A stretch of 64,000 bases of DNA, from contig NZ_JANPLK010000043.1 of assembly GCF_031426495.1 (NCBI RefSeq), positions 62,001 to 126,000 on the forward strand, read 5' to 3'. Below the pieces are notes generated by a model. That model was given only the letters and a program-made list of their open reading frames with translations. It had not been told where the DNA came from and did no database searches. This document shows, piece by piece, positions 49,957 through 62,020 of the stretch (its first letter is position 1; every line of letters starts with the position of its first letter). Origin of the DNA: Gemmatimonas sp. Its GTDB lineage: Bacteria; Gemmatimonadota; Gemmatimonadetes; Gemmatimonadales; Gemmatimonadaceae. The position numbers and the translations under genes were made by a program.

Positions 49957-51243
49957 TCACGCGGACAGGTGACAAGCACGCCCGCGAGCCCACGCCACTC
50001 GACACAGACGCTCGCCAAACCAGTAAGGCAACGCTCGGAAGTCGTCAGCGGCGTGCACCGCGATGTCGGCACGGAAGCCTTCCCGCAGTTGGCCGGTGTG
50101 CCCGGCCAACCCCAGTGCCGCAGCCCCGTTAACGGTGCCGGCGAGCCAGGCCTCCGATGCCGAGAGGCGCAACTGACTGACCGCGAGCGTAAGCACCAAG
50201 GGGAACGATTGCAGCGGCGACGTTCCGGGGTTCAAGTCCGTCGCGACGGCGATCGCGACACCGGCGTCGAGCATTGTCCGCGCGGGGGCCTGACGCCCCG
50301 TCCCAAGAAAGAGCATGGTCGCGGGCAGCAGGGTGGCGACCGTGGACGAGGCAGCCAACGCGGCAATCCCTTCGGGCGAAATGGCGGCGAGATGATCGGC
50401 ACTGACCGCCCCCAGCGCAGCGGCCAAGACCGCCGCTCCGCCATCGTGCAGCTCGTCGGCGTGCAGCTTCAGGCGCATGCCATGACCACCTGCTGCCTCG
50501 AGCAGCCGCCGCGTTTCCGGCACTGTGAACACGCCCGGTTCGCAGAACACGTCGGCGAACCCCGCCAGCTGCTCGGCCGCGACGGCGGGATAGAGCTCGT
50601 GGATCAGGCACTCGATCCACGCCGCCCGCCCATCGAGGAGCTCGCGATACTCGAGCGGCACTTCATGCGCGCCGAGGCAGGTCGCGACGACGTTGAGCGG
50701 ACCGGCGTCGGCCAATCGAGCAATCACCCGCAGGGTCCGCAGTTCGTCGTGCACGGTGAGTCCGTACCCGGACTTGATCTCCACGGTGGTCACGCCGCCG
50801 GCGGCCAGCGCACGCAGCCTCGGCAGTGCGAGAGCGTACAACTCCTCATCGCTGCGCGCGCGCAAATCCCGAACCGAGGCGTGAATGCCGCCGCCGCGTC
50901 GGGCGATTTCGAGGTACGGAACACCGGTCGCACGAAGCTCGTGCTCGTCGTACCGCGCGCGCCCGAACACGGTATGGGTGTGCGAATCGACGAACCCGGG
51001 GGCGAGCACGCCTCGATCGCAGTCGATCTCCACCGCATCGGGATATCGACGGCGCAGCACGGCGTCGTCGTCCACCGCGACGATACGTTCTCCCTGCACC
51101 GCCACACCGACGCCCACCTGCACCGCCGCATCCTGCATCTCGGCACCGCGTCGCGCGCGCGCCGGACCGGCACAGGTGACCGTCTGCGCAGCATTCACGA
51201 ACAGTGTGACCGTCTCGTCGTCCGTCCTCGGTGATTCGCTCAT
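49957..51243 (-). CDS. hutI: Imidazolonepropionase
   Basis: HutI hydrolyses 4-imidazolone-5-propanoate to N-formimino-L-glutamate, the third step of histidine breakdown. This 428-residue amidohydrolase has metal ligands in GFVDSHTHTVFG, HADELHDGG, SADHLAAIS and ATDLNPGTSP, and EIKSGYGLT after the barrel start. The ATG at 51241-51243 is chosen over 51315; it overlaps the radical SAM stop as ATGA. It is the final hut gene here; the glutamate-forming step (HutG or HutF/HutG2) is not in the window. Confidence 0.95.
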   Translation of the reverse strand: MSESPRTDDETVTLFVNAAQTVTCAGPARARRGAEMQDAAVQVGVGVAVQGERIVAVDDDAVLRRRYPDAVEIDCDRGVLAPGFVDSHTHTVFGRARYDEHELRATGVPYLEIARRGGGIHASVRDLRARSDEELYALALPRLRALAAGGVTTVEIKSGYGLTVHDELRTLRVIARLADAGPLNVVATCLGAHEVPLEYRELLDGRAAWIECLIHELYPAVAAEQLAGFADVFCEPGVFTVPETRRLLEAAGGHGMRLKLHADELHDGGAAVLAAALGAVSADHLAAISPEGIAALAASSTVATLLPATMLFLGTGRQAPARTMLDAGVAIAVATDLNPGTSPLQSFPLVLTLAVSQLRLSASEAWLAGTVNGAAALGLAGHTGQLREGFRADIAVHAADDFRALPYWFGERLCRVAWARGRACHLSA

Positions 51244-52213
51244 GCCATCACATCCCGCACGCGCGACATCAGGCGAAGCGGTGCCTGCGCTTCGCCGCGG
51301 CAGGCATAGAAGCACGCATTGCAGTTGATCGGCTCGTACCCCTTGTAGTCCTGCCAGCGCCCATCGGGCTTGAAGTCAGGACAGCGGCGCACCAACCCTT
51401 GCGGGTCGATATGAATCGTGGTCGAACCGCTGCGACAGGGCTCGGTCATCTCGCCGCGTACGTAACGCGGAATCTGCTCGAGATAGTAATCCGAATTCGT
51501 GATGACACCGCGCTTGCGCTGCTTGTAGGCGAGCAGCTGCTGCACGACCTTCTCGAGCTCACGCTGCTGCGTATCGCCGAGCAGATAGTCGCCGTTGCCG
51601 TTCTTGAAGTCGGTGTACAGCGAAAAGTTCACGCCGCCGCCGAGCGCCGCCGCGCGCTCGACGATCGGCATGATCTGATCGAGATTGTCATTCTTGATCA
51701 CGGTGTTGAAACGCACGCTGCCGATCCCCGCGTCCTTCATGCGCGGCACCAGATCGAGAATCTTCGCCGACAGACCTGGAATGCCGCGCGCGACGTCGTG
51801 GCGCTCATCGAGATAATCGAGCGAAATATTGAACTGATCGACGCCGGCATCCCACAGCGACTTGGCGCGGTCGAGCGACAACATGGCCCCGTGCGTGATC
51901 ATCTGCACGTACGTGTAGCGAACGGCCTTCCGTACCGACGCGACAATCTCTTCGAGGTCCTTGCGCAGCGTCGGCTCGCCGCCGGTAAACGTGACGAGCA
52001 TCGGCGAGAAGCGGCGCGCGATCTCGGCGAAGTCGCTCATTTCGCTGTGCTTCGCCTCGGCGGGCGTCTTCCAGTAGTCACAGAAGCCGCACTTCGCATT
52101 GCAGCGCATCGTGACTTCGAAGTTCAACAGCACCGGTCGATTTCGTGCGCGCAGCCACGCGTACTTCCCGAGGAAGATCGGCACGTGCCACGGACGATAT
52201 CGACTCGACAACA

Positions 52214-52214
<1 letters not shown>
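51240..52214 (-). CDS. Radical SAM protein with SPASM-like C-terminal cysteines, within the hut operon
   Basis: This 324-residue radical SAM enzyme binds a 4Fe-4S cluster through C38, C42 and C45 (MRCNAKCGFCDYW) and shows the SAM-binding TFTGGEPTLRKDL. The C-terminal part has five cysteines (C260, C278, C298, C301 and C305) in a SPASM/twitch-like spacing, implying an auxiliary cluster. An N-terminal basic/aromatic segment (SSRYRPWHVPIFLGKYAW) precedes the core. The ATG overlaps the hutU stop (TGATG) and its own stop overlaps hutI (ATGA), so it is embedded in histidine catabolism. Substrate is unknown; similar SPASM proteins modify peptides or act on small molecules. Confidence 0.85.
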
Positions 52215-53907
<1,693 letters not shown>

Positions 53908-53911
<4 letters not shown>

Positions 53912-55425
53912 ACAACGAATCCCTCGGTGATGGCGTCGAGCGCTCCGCCGGCCACGACGTCTCCCAAGCGTGTAATGTCAGGTGCTGGCGGTCGGTCGCC
54001 GGTGGCGCGCGCAACGTGCTGTCGGATAATGGCGTGCGCGCGCTCGACGGCCACACTGCTGCGCAACGGCCGACGATACTCGAGTGCTTCGGCGGCCGCG
54101 ATCAGCTCGATCGCGATCACGTGCCGGAGGTTTCGCACCGAGCGCCGCAGCTTGGTAGCCGCGCCCATCGCCATCGGCACCACGTCTTCCTTGTTGCCGT
54201 CGGTCGGAATCGAATCCACGCTGGCCGGATGCGCCAATCCCTTGCATTCGCTGGCCAACGCGGCAGCCGTGACCTGCGCCATCATTTGCCCCGACTCCAA
54301 ACCTGGAGAGCCGGCTAGAAACGGCGGCAACCCCTGATTGAAATCCGGATGCACGAGGCGGTCAATGCGCCGCTCACTGATCACCGCGAGATTCGCACAG
54401 ATGATCGCCAGCAGATCGCTGGCCATGGCGACGGCCTGTCCGTGGAAATTGCCACCGCTCAACAACTCGCCGGTGGCGAGCACCAGTGGGTTGTCCGTGG
54501 CCGCGTTGAGCTCGCGCGAAATCACGCCACGGGCAAAGCGCAGCGCGTCGAGCGCCGGGCCGTGTACCTGCGGTACGCAACGCAACGCGTACGCATCCTG
54601 CACACGCGGATCACCGAAGCGGTGCGACTCGCGAATCTCGCTTCCCTCGAGCAGCATGCGCAGCATCGCCGCGGATTCCATCTGTCCCGACTGGCCGCGC
54701 GCCTCCTGAATGCGCGCGTCGAACGCATCGGGTGTGCCCAGCAGCGCTTCGAGGCTCATCGCCGTCGCGACGTGCGCCGCGTGCCAGAGACGGGTCAGTT
54801 CGGCGCACGCCAGCGACGCGACCGCCGTATGGGCCTGCGTGCCGTTGATGAGCGCGAGGCCCTCTTTCGCTTCGAGCGTAACAGCCGAGAGACCCGCCAA
54901 GGCGAGCAGCTCATGCGAAGGGCCTTCACGTTGCTGATAGCGCGCGGTGCCCTCTCCGATCAGCGTGAGCGCCAGGTGCGCGAGTGGAGCGAGATCGCCG
55001 CTGGCCCCGACACTGCCCTGCTCCGGCACGACGGGCCAGACGCCGGCGTTGAGCATGTCGAGCAACGACTCGACGACCACCGGGCGGGCGCCCGCGTACG
55101 CGGTCGCGAGGACGTTGGCGCGCAGCAGCATCATCGCACGGACCTCACGTTCCGGCAGCGGATCACCCACACCGGCCGCGTGACTCCGCACCAGATTGCG
55201 CTGCAGCGCCGCCAGCTGATCGCCGGCGATCGTGACCTCGGACAGCTTCCCGAATCCCGTATTGATGCCGTACACGGGCTCAGCACGCGCCACGGCGCGG
55301 TCGACGACGTCGCGTGTGACTTGCATCCGCGCCCGCGCCTCGGGAGCCAGGCCGACGGCAAGGGCGCCATCAGCGACCGCCATCACGTCGGCGATCTGCA
55401 ACGAACGTCCGTCGAGCAGCAGCAT
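53908..55425 (-). CDS. hutH: Histidine ammonia-lyase
   Basis: HutH deaminates histidine to urocanate. The MIO prosthetic group forms from Ala-Ser-Gly in GSVGASGDLAPLAH; also seen are YGINTGFGKL, INGTQAHTAV, DNPLVL and FHGQAVAMASD. The 505-residue length fits. The open frame starts with a GTG at 55470 overlapping lptD, but the ATG at 55423-55425 gives MLLLDGRSLQIADV, and GGAGACAGG lies just upstream. hutH therefore starts about 35 bases after the lptD stop, possibly on the same transcript as tatC-lptD. Confidence 0.96.
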
Positions 55426-55459
55426 CGTGTCCTGTCTCCGCGCCGGCAGCGCCGACGGT

Positions 55460-58456
55460 TCAGTATCCACTCGTCGACCGGTACGTCTGACGGTCGTAGT
55501 TGAACTTGAGTTCCGGCTGGGCCTTCAACGCGATGAAGAAATTGAAGGAGAAGCTGCCACTCGGCGTTTGCGAGAAGGCGAACACGGCGTTCCAGTCATG
55601 CAACTGCCGCTGCAGTCCCACCTGCTGGCTCGCGAACCGGGCACGTTCGACGTCGTACTGCGTGCTCCACTGCGCCGACCAGTTCTGCGTGATGTTGAAC
55701 GACATCGTCGCAGAGACATTCTGCGTGGCCGGCTGGATGAACGTCGGCGCGCCGATCGCGCTCTGACCTGATGTCAGTCCGGTGGCCTGCGCACTTTGCG
55801 CGTTGAGCAGACACTGGTCGTATACGAAGAAGCCCAACGCGCGCTGCGGTTCGCAAAACGTGGCCGGATCATTCACGATCTGCGTGCCGCCACGCGGCCG
55901 TCGCTGACGCGCGGCATTGTACTGCAGATTCAAATTCCATCCGCCACCAGTGGGGAGCGACGCCTGCATGCCGCGCATGTTCCCGCCACCCGCGGCATTC
56001 ATCTGTCGGCTCTGCTGCGCCACGTTCTGGTCGGCCGCATTGCGCGGCGCATTTGTGGTATCGATCGCATCGAGCGCCGTCGACATGCCGAGCAGGCGGC
56101 CGAACAGCGCGACCAGTCCGGACTTGCCGTTGAGCGAGAAGGTAACGCCGAAATCGGTGCGGTACGGACTAAAGGTGGCGGTATCCGAGGCCGGGTCACC
56201 CTGAAACAGATCGTACGACGTGCGGAAGTCGAGGCCGGGCAGCAGATCGGTGCGCCCCGAGAGCGTGAACATCTTGTCGGTGAAGCCGTTACCAGTGGAG
56301 TCGGCACGGATGAAATCGTACGACAGCGACGAGAAGTTGAGCGCCAACAGTTTGATCTTCTTGCCCGATTCCGGCGTCGAGTCGGAGTCCGACTTGAGCT
56401 TCGCTTCCAGGTTGGTCGAGAGGTTGAGCGACACGCGGTTCTGCGCGAGCGACGACAAATAGCCAACCCGCGTGCGCCCGAGCGCCTGGAGATACTCGTC
56501 GCTGACGTTGGCATTCGGCGAGTAGCTGTAGCTGAGACTGGGGGTGATCGAATGGCGGACCTTGGCGACCGAGCCGAAGCCGGGCAGCATCGCGTACAGC
56601 GTCGGCGACGCCGACAGCGCATAGCTCAAACGCTTCGACTGCTGCACCCACTTGCCGCCACTCCGCTCCGTGCGGACGAACAGCCCCGATGCGCCGTCCA
56701 CGTTGTTCACCGAAATCGACGGGGACAGGTTCCAGGTGCCCTGGAAGAAGCGCGGCAAGCCGAACGACGTAGTCCAGTCGAAGTTCGACTCGTACGTCTT
56801 GGCGAAGATCCGCGTGGAACGGATCGACGTATCGCGTACGCCGATAATTTCACGCTGCTCGGGGAAATTGCGATACTGATCGGACAGCGTGAAGGAGTTG
56901 TTCCACTGCCAATCGCCGATCTTGATGGGCGTGTCGAAGCCGAACTGCATGTTCCGACGGCTTGCATCGAACTGCACACTGTCGATGCCGCCGCCCTTGC
57001 GGATGTTGTACACGTACGGGAACTGCAGCCCTTGGTCAATGTTGCTCTGTCCCGTGATGGCCAGTCGGAGCGACGGAGTCCAGGCAAACGGTCCGCCGGC
57101 GAGCGTACCGGCGGTAACGTTGAGTGACGGGAAATCCATGTCGACCTGCTTCCGCCCGGGATACTGCACGCGGCTGCCGCCGACGTTGATCTGCGCCGGA
57201 CCGACCTTGGTCTGGTAGTTCAGCTGCGACCGGATTGTCGCGTTGGCGGCCGTCGGGTTGATGGTCGTCTGCCGCTGGATCTGCGTGTTTTGGACCCAGT
57301 TCAAGCGGGCCGTAAGACGCGTCTGTCGTGAAAAGTCCTGGTTGTGATTCCACGTGACCGACGTGTTGGTCGTCCCGTTGCGCTGCGCCAGATACGACAC
57401 CGCGGTCTCACCACTGATGAACCGGTCAAGCCACTTGTAGCGCAGCTCCGCATTGCCCCGCAAGAATCCGGGGTCCTGATCCGTGCTGCGCGCGCCCGAA
57501 CGCCAGTCGAACGACGCTTCGGCGTTCATGTAATCACTGATCGCGAGGAAGTAGCCGATATTCGATATGCTGCGGCGATACGACGGGCTGTTCCGGAACA
57601 GTTCGGCAATGCCGAAGTTCGGCGTGAGCATACCGCTGCGCCGGCCGCTACGGACGTCCTGGAAGAAGAACGGAATCCAGAACACCGGCACTTCGCCGAT
57701 GTAGAGTACGCCTGGTCTCGCCACCATCACGTTTTCGGACACGAACTTCATGTCCCTGGTCGTAAAGTGAAAATGCGGCTCGGCGTGGTCGCAGTAGGTG
57801 AACGAGCCGTTCTTGGCGAACACGATGTGCCGGCCACTGACCAGCGAATCGGAAATGATCGTGCCGCGCTCAGCGCTCAGGAACAGTCGCTGTCCCGAGG
57901 TCACTGAGGTCGAAAAGGCGCCCGTGACACCCTGCTTCGAACTCAGGTCGTACTCGATGCGACCTTTGGCGATGAAATCGTCGGCGTCCTGCTGCTGCGG
58001 GTCCCGCAGCAGCACCGTATCACCGATGGCGACCACTCGCTTGGTGGAGTCGTTGTAGACGATCGAGTCGCCGATGATCATCGTCTCGTCGCGCTGCACC
58101 GCCGATGGCTTGCCCTTGAGCACCAGAGCTCGAGACAGGGCATCGAAGAACACCGTGTCACCCTGATACTGCACCTTGCGATAGCCCTCACGATCGAGGA
58201 GGGCGCGCATGAGTGAGTCGGGTGGCGTCCAGTTGAACACCTCGCGATCCTTGCTCAGCTTCGCCAGGCTGTCCTGACCCTGCGCCTTACCCGACGCCGC
58301 CTTTCCCGCGGGCGTCGGGCGCGCAGGAATCGGCCGCTGGGCTCGCAGCGGCGCGGAACGTATTGCGGTGCCGAGCACCAGGCCCAGCATCGCCATCGCG
58401 ACCGAGCGCCAGCCGTGGCGTGCGCGCTCCGCGTGAACGGCAAGCAGTCGACTCAC
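55460..58456 (-). CDS. lptD: LPS-assembly outer-membrane protein LptD (OstA/Imp family)
   Basis: LptD inserts LPS into the outer leaflet. The 998-residue protein has a signal region (SVAMAMLGLVLGTAIRS) and a periplasmic OstA/LptA-like part with repeated strands (VQYQGDTVFFDALSRALVLK, GDSIVYNDSTKRVVAIGDT). The LptD barrel follows, including PVFWIPFFFQDVRSGRRSGMLTPNFG. It is larger than E. coli LptD and cysteines are few, so the E. coli disulfide pattern is not conserved. The GTG start overlaps the tatC stop (GTGA). Sequence divergence means assignment rests on the domain plan. Confidence 0.85.
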   Translation of the reverse strand: MSRLLAVHAERARHGWRSVAMAMLGLVLGTAIRSAPLRAQRPIPARPTPAGKAASGKAQGQDSLAKLSKDREVFNWTPPDSLMRALLDREGYRKVQYQGDTVFFDALSRALVLKGKPSAVQRDETMIIGDSIVYNDSTKRVVAIGDTVLLRDPQQQDADDFIAKGRIEYDLSSKQGVTGAFSTSVTSGQRLFLSAERGTIISDSLVSGRHIVFAKNGSFTYCDHAEPHFHFTTRDMKFVSENVMVARPGVLYIGEVPVFWIPFFFQDVRSGRRSGMLTPNFGIAELFRNSPSYRRSISNIGYFLAISDYMNAEASFDWRSGARSTDQDPGFLRGNAELRYKWLDRFISGETAVSYLAQRNGTTNTSVTWNHNQDFSRQTRLTARLNWVQNTQIQRQTTINPTAANATIRSQLNYQTKVGPAQINVGGSRVQYPGRKQVDMDFPSLNVTAGTLAGGPFAWTPSLRLAITGQSNIDQGLQFPYVYNIRKGGGIDSVQFDASRRNMQFGFDTPIKIGDWQWNNSFTLSDQYRNFPEQREIIGVRDTSIRSTRIFAKTYESNFDWTTSFGLPRFFQGTWNLSPSISVNNVDGASGLFVRTERSGGKWVQQSKRLSYALSASPTLYAMLPGFGSVAKVRHSITPSLSYSYSPNANVSDEYLQALGRTRVGYLSSLAQNRVSLNLSTNLEAKLKSDSDSTPESGKKIKLLALNFSSLSYDFIRADSTGNGFTDKMFTLSGRTDLLPGLDFRTSYDLFQGDPASDTATFSPYRTDFGVTFSLNGKSGLVALFGRLLGMSTALDAIDTTNAPRNAADQNVAQQSRQMNAAGGGNMRGMQASLPTGGGWNLNLQYNAARQRRPRGGTQIVNDPATFCEPQRALGFFVYDQCLLNAQSAQATGLTSGQSAIGAPTFIQPATQNVSATMSFNITQNWSAQWSTQYDVERARFASQQVGLQRQLHDWNAVFAFSQTPSGSFSFNFFIALKAQPELKFNYDRQTYRSTSGY

Positions 58457-59217
58457 TCGTCCCCGGCAGCAATCCGCCGCTCGCGACGACGACTGATGAA
58501 CTTCGACACCGTGATCGACACCTCGTACAGCAAATACAGCGGAATCGTCAGCGCGATCAGCGACGTCGGATCACTGCCCGGCGTGATCAGCGCGGCCGCG
58601 ACGATACACCCTAGAAACGCGTGGCGTCGGAACTTGGAGAGGTACTGCGGCTGCACGATACCCATGGCCGACAACAACGCAATCACGATCGGCAACTCGA
58701 AGATCGCGCCGAACGCCAGGCACATCGAGATCACGAAGCTGACGTACTGATCGACCGTCTGCATGATCTGCACGGAGCCACTCTGAAAGCTCATGAAGAA
58801 GCTGAGCGTTACCGGCAGCACGTAGAAGAACGACAGCGCCATGCCGGCCAGAAAGAGCACGGCGGCCCCGATCAGCGCCGGGATCACCGCTTTCTTCTCG
58901 TGGCCGTACAGCGCGGGGGAGAGGAATCCCCAGAGTTGCCAGGCCAGCACGGGCGACGCGGCGATCAGCCCCAGCGTGATCGAGGCGTCCATCACGATAT
59001 CGAAGAGGTCGCTCACGTGGGTCACCATGAGCGGCTGCTTCAGATATGGCTGGATCGGCTGCGACAGGAAGGCGATGATGTCGACCTGCTTGGTATACAA
59101 CAGCGCGAAGGCGACGCCAACGCCGATGGCGATGGCTACGGCACATTTGAAAAGCCGCCAGCGCAGTTCCTCGAGATGATCGAGGAACGGCATTTCCACA
59201 CTGTTACTGCTGGACAT
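58453..59217 (-). CDS. tatC: Sec-independent translocase subunit TatC
   Basis: TatC recognises twin-arginine signal peptides. The 254-residue protein starts MPFLDHLEELRWRLFKCAVA, the typical N-terminal TatC motif, and has six membrane spans. PVLAWQLWGFLSPALYGHEKK and FELPIVIALLSAMGIV are family markers. The ATG at 59215-59217 (MSSSNSVEM) is favoured over the longer frame. It lies between cpoB and lptD, unusually far from tatA. Confidence 0.95.
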   Translation of the reverse strand: MSSSNSVEMPFLDHLEELRWRLFKCAVAIAIGVGVAFALLYTKQVDIIAFLSQPIQPYLKQPLMVTHVSDLFDIVMDASITLGLIAASPVLAWQLWGFLSPALYGHEKKAVIPALIGAAVLFLAGMALSFFYVLPVTLSFFMSFQSGSVQIMQTVDQYVSFVISMCLAFGAIFELPIVIALLSAMGIVQPQYLSKFRRHAFLGCIVAAALITPGSDPTSLIALTIPLYLLYEVSITVSKFISRRRERRIAAGDE

Positions 59218-59242
59218 CAGCGGAGTCGTCCTGGTCGCGCCG

Positions 59243-60106
59243 TCAGCGCAGCGTCTTGAGTTGTTCGGCCGCGAGCTCGGCCTCATCGCTGCGCGGATAG
59301 CGCGCGATCACCTGCTCGAGCAGCTGCTTGGCCTGCGACGTATTTCCCCGCTGCAGTACCAGCTGCGCTCGCTTGTACAGGGCGGTCGGTGCCTTTGCCG
59401 ACGTGGGATGGGCGCTCACCACGGCGGCATACGCGGCGTCAGCGGCCGGCAGATTCTTTTCCTTGGCGAACGATTCGGCGATCCAGAACTGCGCGTCGGG
59501 CGCGTAGTCCGACGTCGGATAGTTCGTGAGCAGTTCCTGGAAGTAAATGCGCGCGGTCGCACTGCTGCCCCGCGTGAGCTGATCGCGCCCGTCGCTGTAA
59601 AGCTGGTTCGGGCCGGGGGCGCGGGCGGCCGCACTGTCCACCGCCGGCAGCGTCGTACGTCCACTGGTCGGTGGTGCGACGGGTGGCACTGTTCCGGCGG
59701 GCGGCACGGCCACCGGTGCCGAACTGCGCGATTCGATTTCCGAGCGAAGTCGGGCGATCGTCGCCTGACTCTGCCCGAGCAACGTCTGCACCTGCAGCAT
59801 CTGTTCGCGAATCGCGCGCATTTCACCGCGAACGTCACCCTGAATGCTGACGGTGCGCGCACTCACCTTAGACAACGAGTCACTGGCGACCTGCAGCATG
59901 CGCATGGTCTGCGTCAATGCGTCGCGCTGCTCGAGCTGATTCTTGAGGATCTCGGCACGCAGCGATGAGATGTCGCTCTGCACGATCCGCACATCCCCGC
60001 GCGTAGCGAAGCATCCCCCCGTGGCGACAAGCGCCACGAGAGGAACAAGCCGCCACACCCGGGAGCGCAGCGTGTGCCGGAGTCCGAGTGCGGCGGCCGC
60101 TATCAT
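59243..60106 (-). CDS. cpoB: Tol-Pal system protein CpoB (YbgF)
   Basis: The 287-residue protein has a signal peptide with a lipobox (ALVATGGC), so here it is probably a lipoprotein. An N-terminal coiled coil follows (ILKNQLEQRDALTQTMRMLQ, IREQMLQVQTLLGQSQ) and a Pro-rich linker. The C-terminal TPR domain is of the YbgF type (NQLYSDGRDQLTRGSSATAR, LLTNYPTSDYAPDAQFWI, LLEQVIARYPRSDEAELA). In E. coli CpoB coordinates peptidoglycan synthesis with Tol-Pal. The ATG overlaps the pal stop (ATGA). Confidence 0.92.
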   Translation of the reverse strand: MIAAAALGLRHTLRSRVWRLVPLVALVATGGCFATRGDVRIVQSDISSLRAEILKNQLEQRDALTQTMRMLQVASDSLSKVSARTVSIQGDVRGEMRAIREQMLQVQTLLGQSQATIARLRSEIESRSSAPVAVPPAGTVPPVAPPTSGRTTLPAVDSAAARAPGPNQLYSDGRDQLTRGSSATARIYFQELLTNYPTSDYAPDAQFWIAESFAKEKNLPAADAAYAAVVSAHPTSAKAPTALYKRAQLVLQRGNTSQAKQLLEQVIARYPRSDEAELAAEQLKTLR

Positions 60107-60663
60107 GGGGCGCGCAGCTGGTCGCCGCCGGCGATGATCTCGAACGCGTCACGACGGTTGCGCGACCAGGCCTCTTCGGTCGTGCCCTGCACGTCCGGAC
60201 GCTCGCGACCGAACGACGCCGTTTCAATGCGTGACGCATCGATGCCGCGGTCGGTCAGGTAGCGCTTCGCCGACTCGGCACGACGACGTCCGAGTGCAAT
60301 GTTGTACTCGTCGCTGCCGCGCTCATCGCAATGGCCGGCCACGCGAATCTTGACCCCCGGATTCGCGTTCAGCACCAAGATCTTGGCGTCGAGGTTCGAC
60401 TTGGCGTCCTCGCGCAGCTCGTCGGCGTCGTACTCGAAGTAGATCGTCTCGAGCAGGCGTGCGCGCGCGGCCGCCACCATGGCGCGAACATTCTCCATCG
60501 TGTCGCGCGGTGTTGGCGCCGAGGTGGTTGGCCGGGTCGGCTGCTGCGGCTGTGCCACGGGAGGCGTCTCCGTTTGCGGCGCAACCACCGGCTTCTTGCG
60601 GCAGGCGCCGAGCACCAGCGTGGTGGAGACCAGCACCAGGGTGAGACGAGACACACGCATCAT
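60103..60663 (-). CDS. pal: Peptidoglycan-associated lipoprotein Pal
   Basis: The 186-residue protein has a lipoprotein signal (LVSTTLVLGAC) and a Pro/Thr-rich linker. The OmpA-like domain that binds peptidoglycan reads TIYFEYDADELREDAKSNLD, VAGHCDERGSDEYNIALGRR and the conserved RRAESAKRYL. It links the outer membrane to the wall and completes the Tol-Pal trans-envelope system. It lies between tolB and cpoB, as in E. coli. Confidence 0.96.
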   Translation of the reverse strand: MMRVSRLTLVLVSTTLVLGACRKKPVVAPQTETPPVAQPQQPTRPTTSAPTPRDTMENVRAMVAAARARLLETIYFEYDADELREDAKSNLDAKILVLNANPGVKIRVAGHCDERGSDEYNIALGRRRAESAKRYLTDRGIDASRIETASFGRERPDVQGTTEEAWSRNRRDAFEIIAGGDQLRAP

Positions 60664-60702
60664 GTCGGAAAACTCCGAGGGGGAAAGTGAAAAGGGTGGT
60701 GA

Positions 60703-62007
60703 TTACTGCGGCAACACACGCGGGGACCACGCCGACAATCGCGCTTCAGACCCGAACGTGAGCTGGCGTGATCGTCCGGTTTCGATATCCACGATCCACA
60801 ACTGGCGCGTTCCGCTCCGTGTCGACGAAAAAACGATGTGCCGGGAATCCGGAGCCCACGACGGGTCGTCGTTCCGGCCATCGTTCGTCACAATCTTCAC
60901 GGTCTGATCGCGCAAATTGATCGTCATAATTTGGAAGGTACCGCCGTTTCGCGATTGAAACGCCACGAGGCGCCCATCGGGAGACCAATCAGGCCCCGCG
61001 CGATAGTCGCGATCGCCGAACGCGGCCGCCGTCAGCAGCTCCACGTTCGTGCCATCCAGATCGCTAATATACACTTCCGGGTGCCCCGAGCGGTCGGACA
61101 TGAACGCGATTCGCTGCCCATCAGGACTAAAGGTCGGCTGTGTACTTGCCCGCCCGCGACCTACGGTGATGCGCCGTGGCGCGCCGCCCTCGATCGGCAT
61201 GGCGTAGAGATCGGTTCCCGTGTCCGAGCCACGGGCGTACACCACCGTGCGCCCGTCGGGCGACACCGACGGCGAACTGTGCTCGATGCCCGCCGACGAC
61301 GCCAACGTTCGCTGTGAACCCGTACCGAGATCCGTCATCATGATCGGATTGCGCACACCGTCGAGCACACTGTACACCAGCCCGCGCCCCCCGGGCAGCC
61401 ACTGCGGCGACATGCCGCTCGGCGTCGCCGGGGTCACATTTGCGCGATCGCTATCAACTATCCACACCCGCCCGCCGCGCGTGAATGCAATGCGCGTCTG
61501 GGCAATGCCGCGCTGTCCGGTGATCCACTCTTCGATCGCGTCGGACACACCGTGCATCGCCGAGCGCCACGCTGGTGAGAGCGCCGTCGACGGCAGCGGA
61601 AAATCCTTGCTGTTCAGCACGGCCTTCTTTGACACGTCGTGCAACGCGACTCGCACCCATCCCGAGGGTAGCAGCGTGGACTGCACGATGCCATCCACGC
61701 CGAGCTTGGCAAACAGCGCGTAATTGGGCGGTCCGTTCACCACCGGCGCGCTCGACGTGGATACCACGTTGAAGCGATCGCTGTAGTCGAAATCCCGCGA
61801 CAGGATCGTTGCCACCGAGTCGCCGTTCACGCCCTTCACCGGCAGCACCATCAGCGCCGTTTTCTGCCCCGCCACGTAGCGCGTGCTCAGGCTCACACCC
61901 GGCGGTTGCGCCTGCGCTACTACGCGCGACGGCACCGTCGTGCCAACGGCCAGCAGCGCACCGGCAAGCATAGGCCGCGCGCGAAGCAGCAGCGAAAGAA
62001 CCTTCAT
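60703..62007 (-). CDS. tolB: Tol-Pal system protein TolB
   Basis: TolB is a periplasmic beta-propeller that binds Pal. The 434-residue protein has a cleavable-type signal (MKVLSLLLRARPMLAGALLA) and an N-terminal alpha/beta domain. The propeller repeats carry SPDGRTVVYAR, SPDGQRIAFMS, SPDGRLVAFQS and APDSRHIVFSS. The ATG at 62005-62007 (MKVLSLL) is preferred; 62016 and 62046 are alternatives and overlap the tolA/tonB gene. pal follows after 39 bases. Confidence 0.94.
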   Translation of the reverse strand: MKVLSLLLRARPMLAGALLAVGTTVPSRVVAQAQPPGVSLSTRYVAGQKTALMVLPVKGVNGDSVATILSRDFDYSDRFNVVSTSSAPVVNGPPNYALFAKLGVDGIVQSTLLPSGWVRVALHDVSKKAVLNSKDFPLPSTALSPAWRSAMHGVSDAIEEWITGQRGIAQTRIAFTRGGRVWIVDSDRANVTPATPSGMSPQWLPGGRGLVYSVLDGVRNPIMMTDLGTGSQRTLASSAGIEHSSPSVSPDGRTVVYARGSDTGTDLYAMPIEGGAPRRITVGRGRASTQPTFSPDGQRIAFMSDRSGHPEVYISDLDGTNVELLTAAAFGDRDYRAGPDWSPDGRLVAFQSRNGGTFQIMTINLRDQTVKIVTNDGRNDDPSWAPDSRHIVFSSTRSGTRQLWIVDIETGRSRQLTFGSEARLSAWSPRVLPQ

Positions 62008-62020
62008 CTGGAGCATGCGG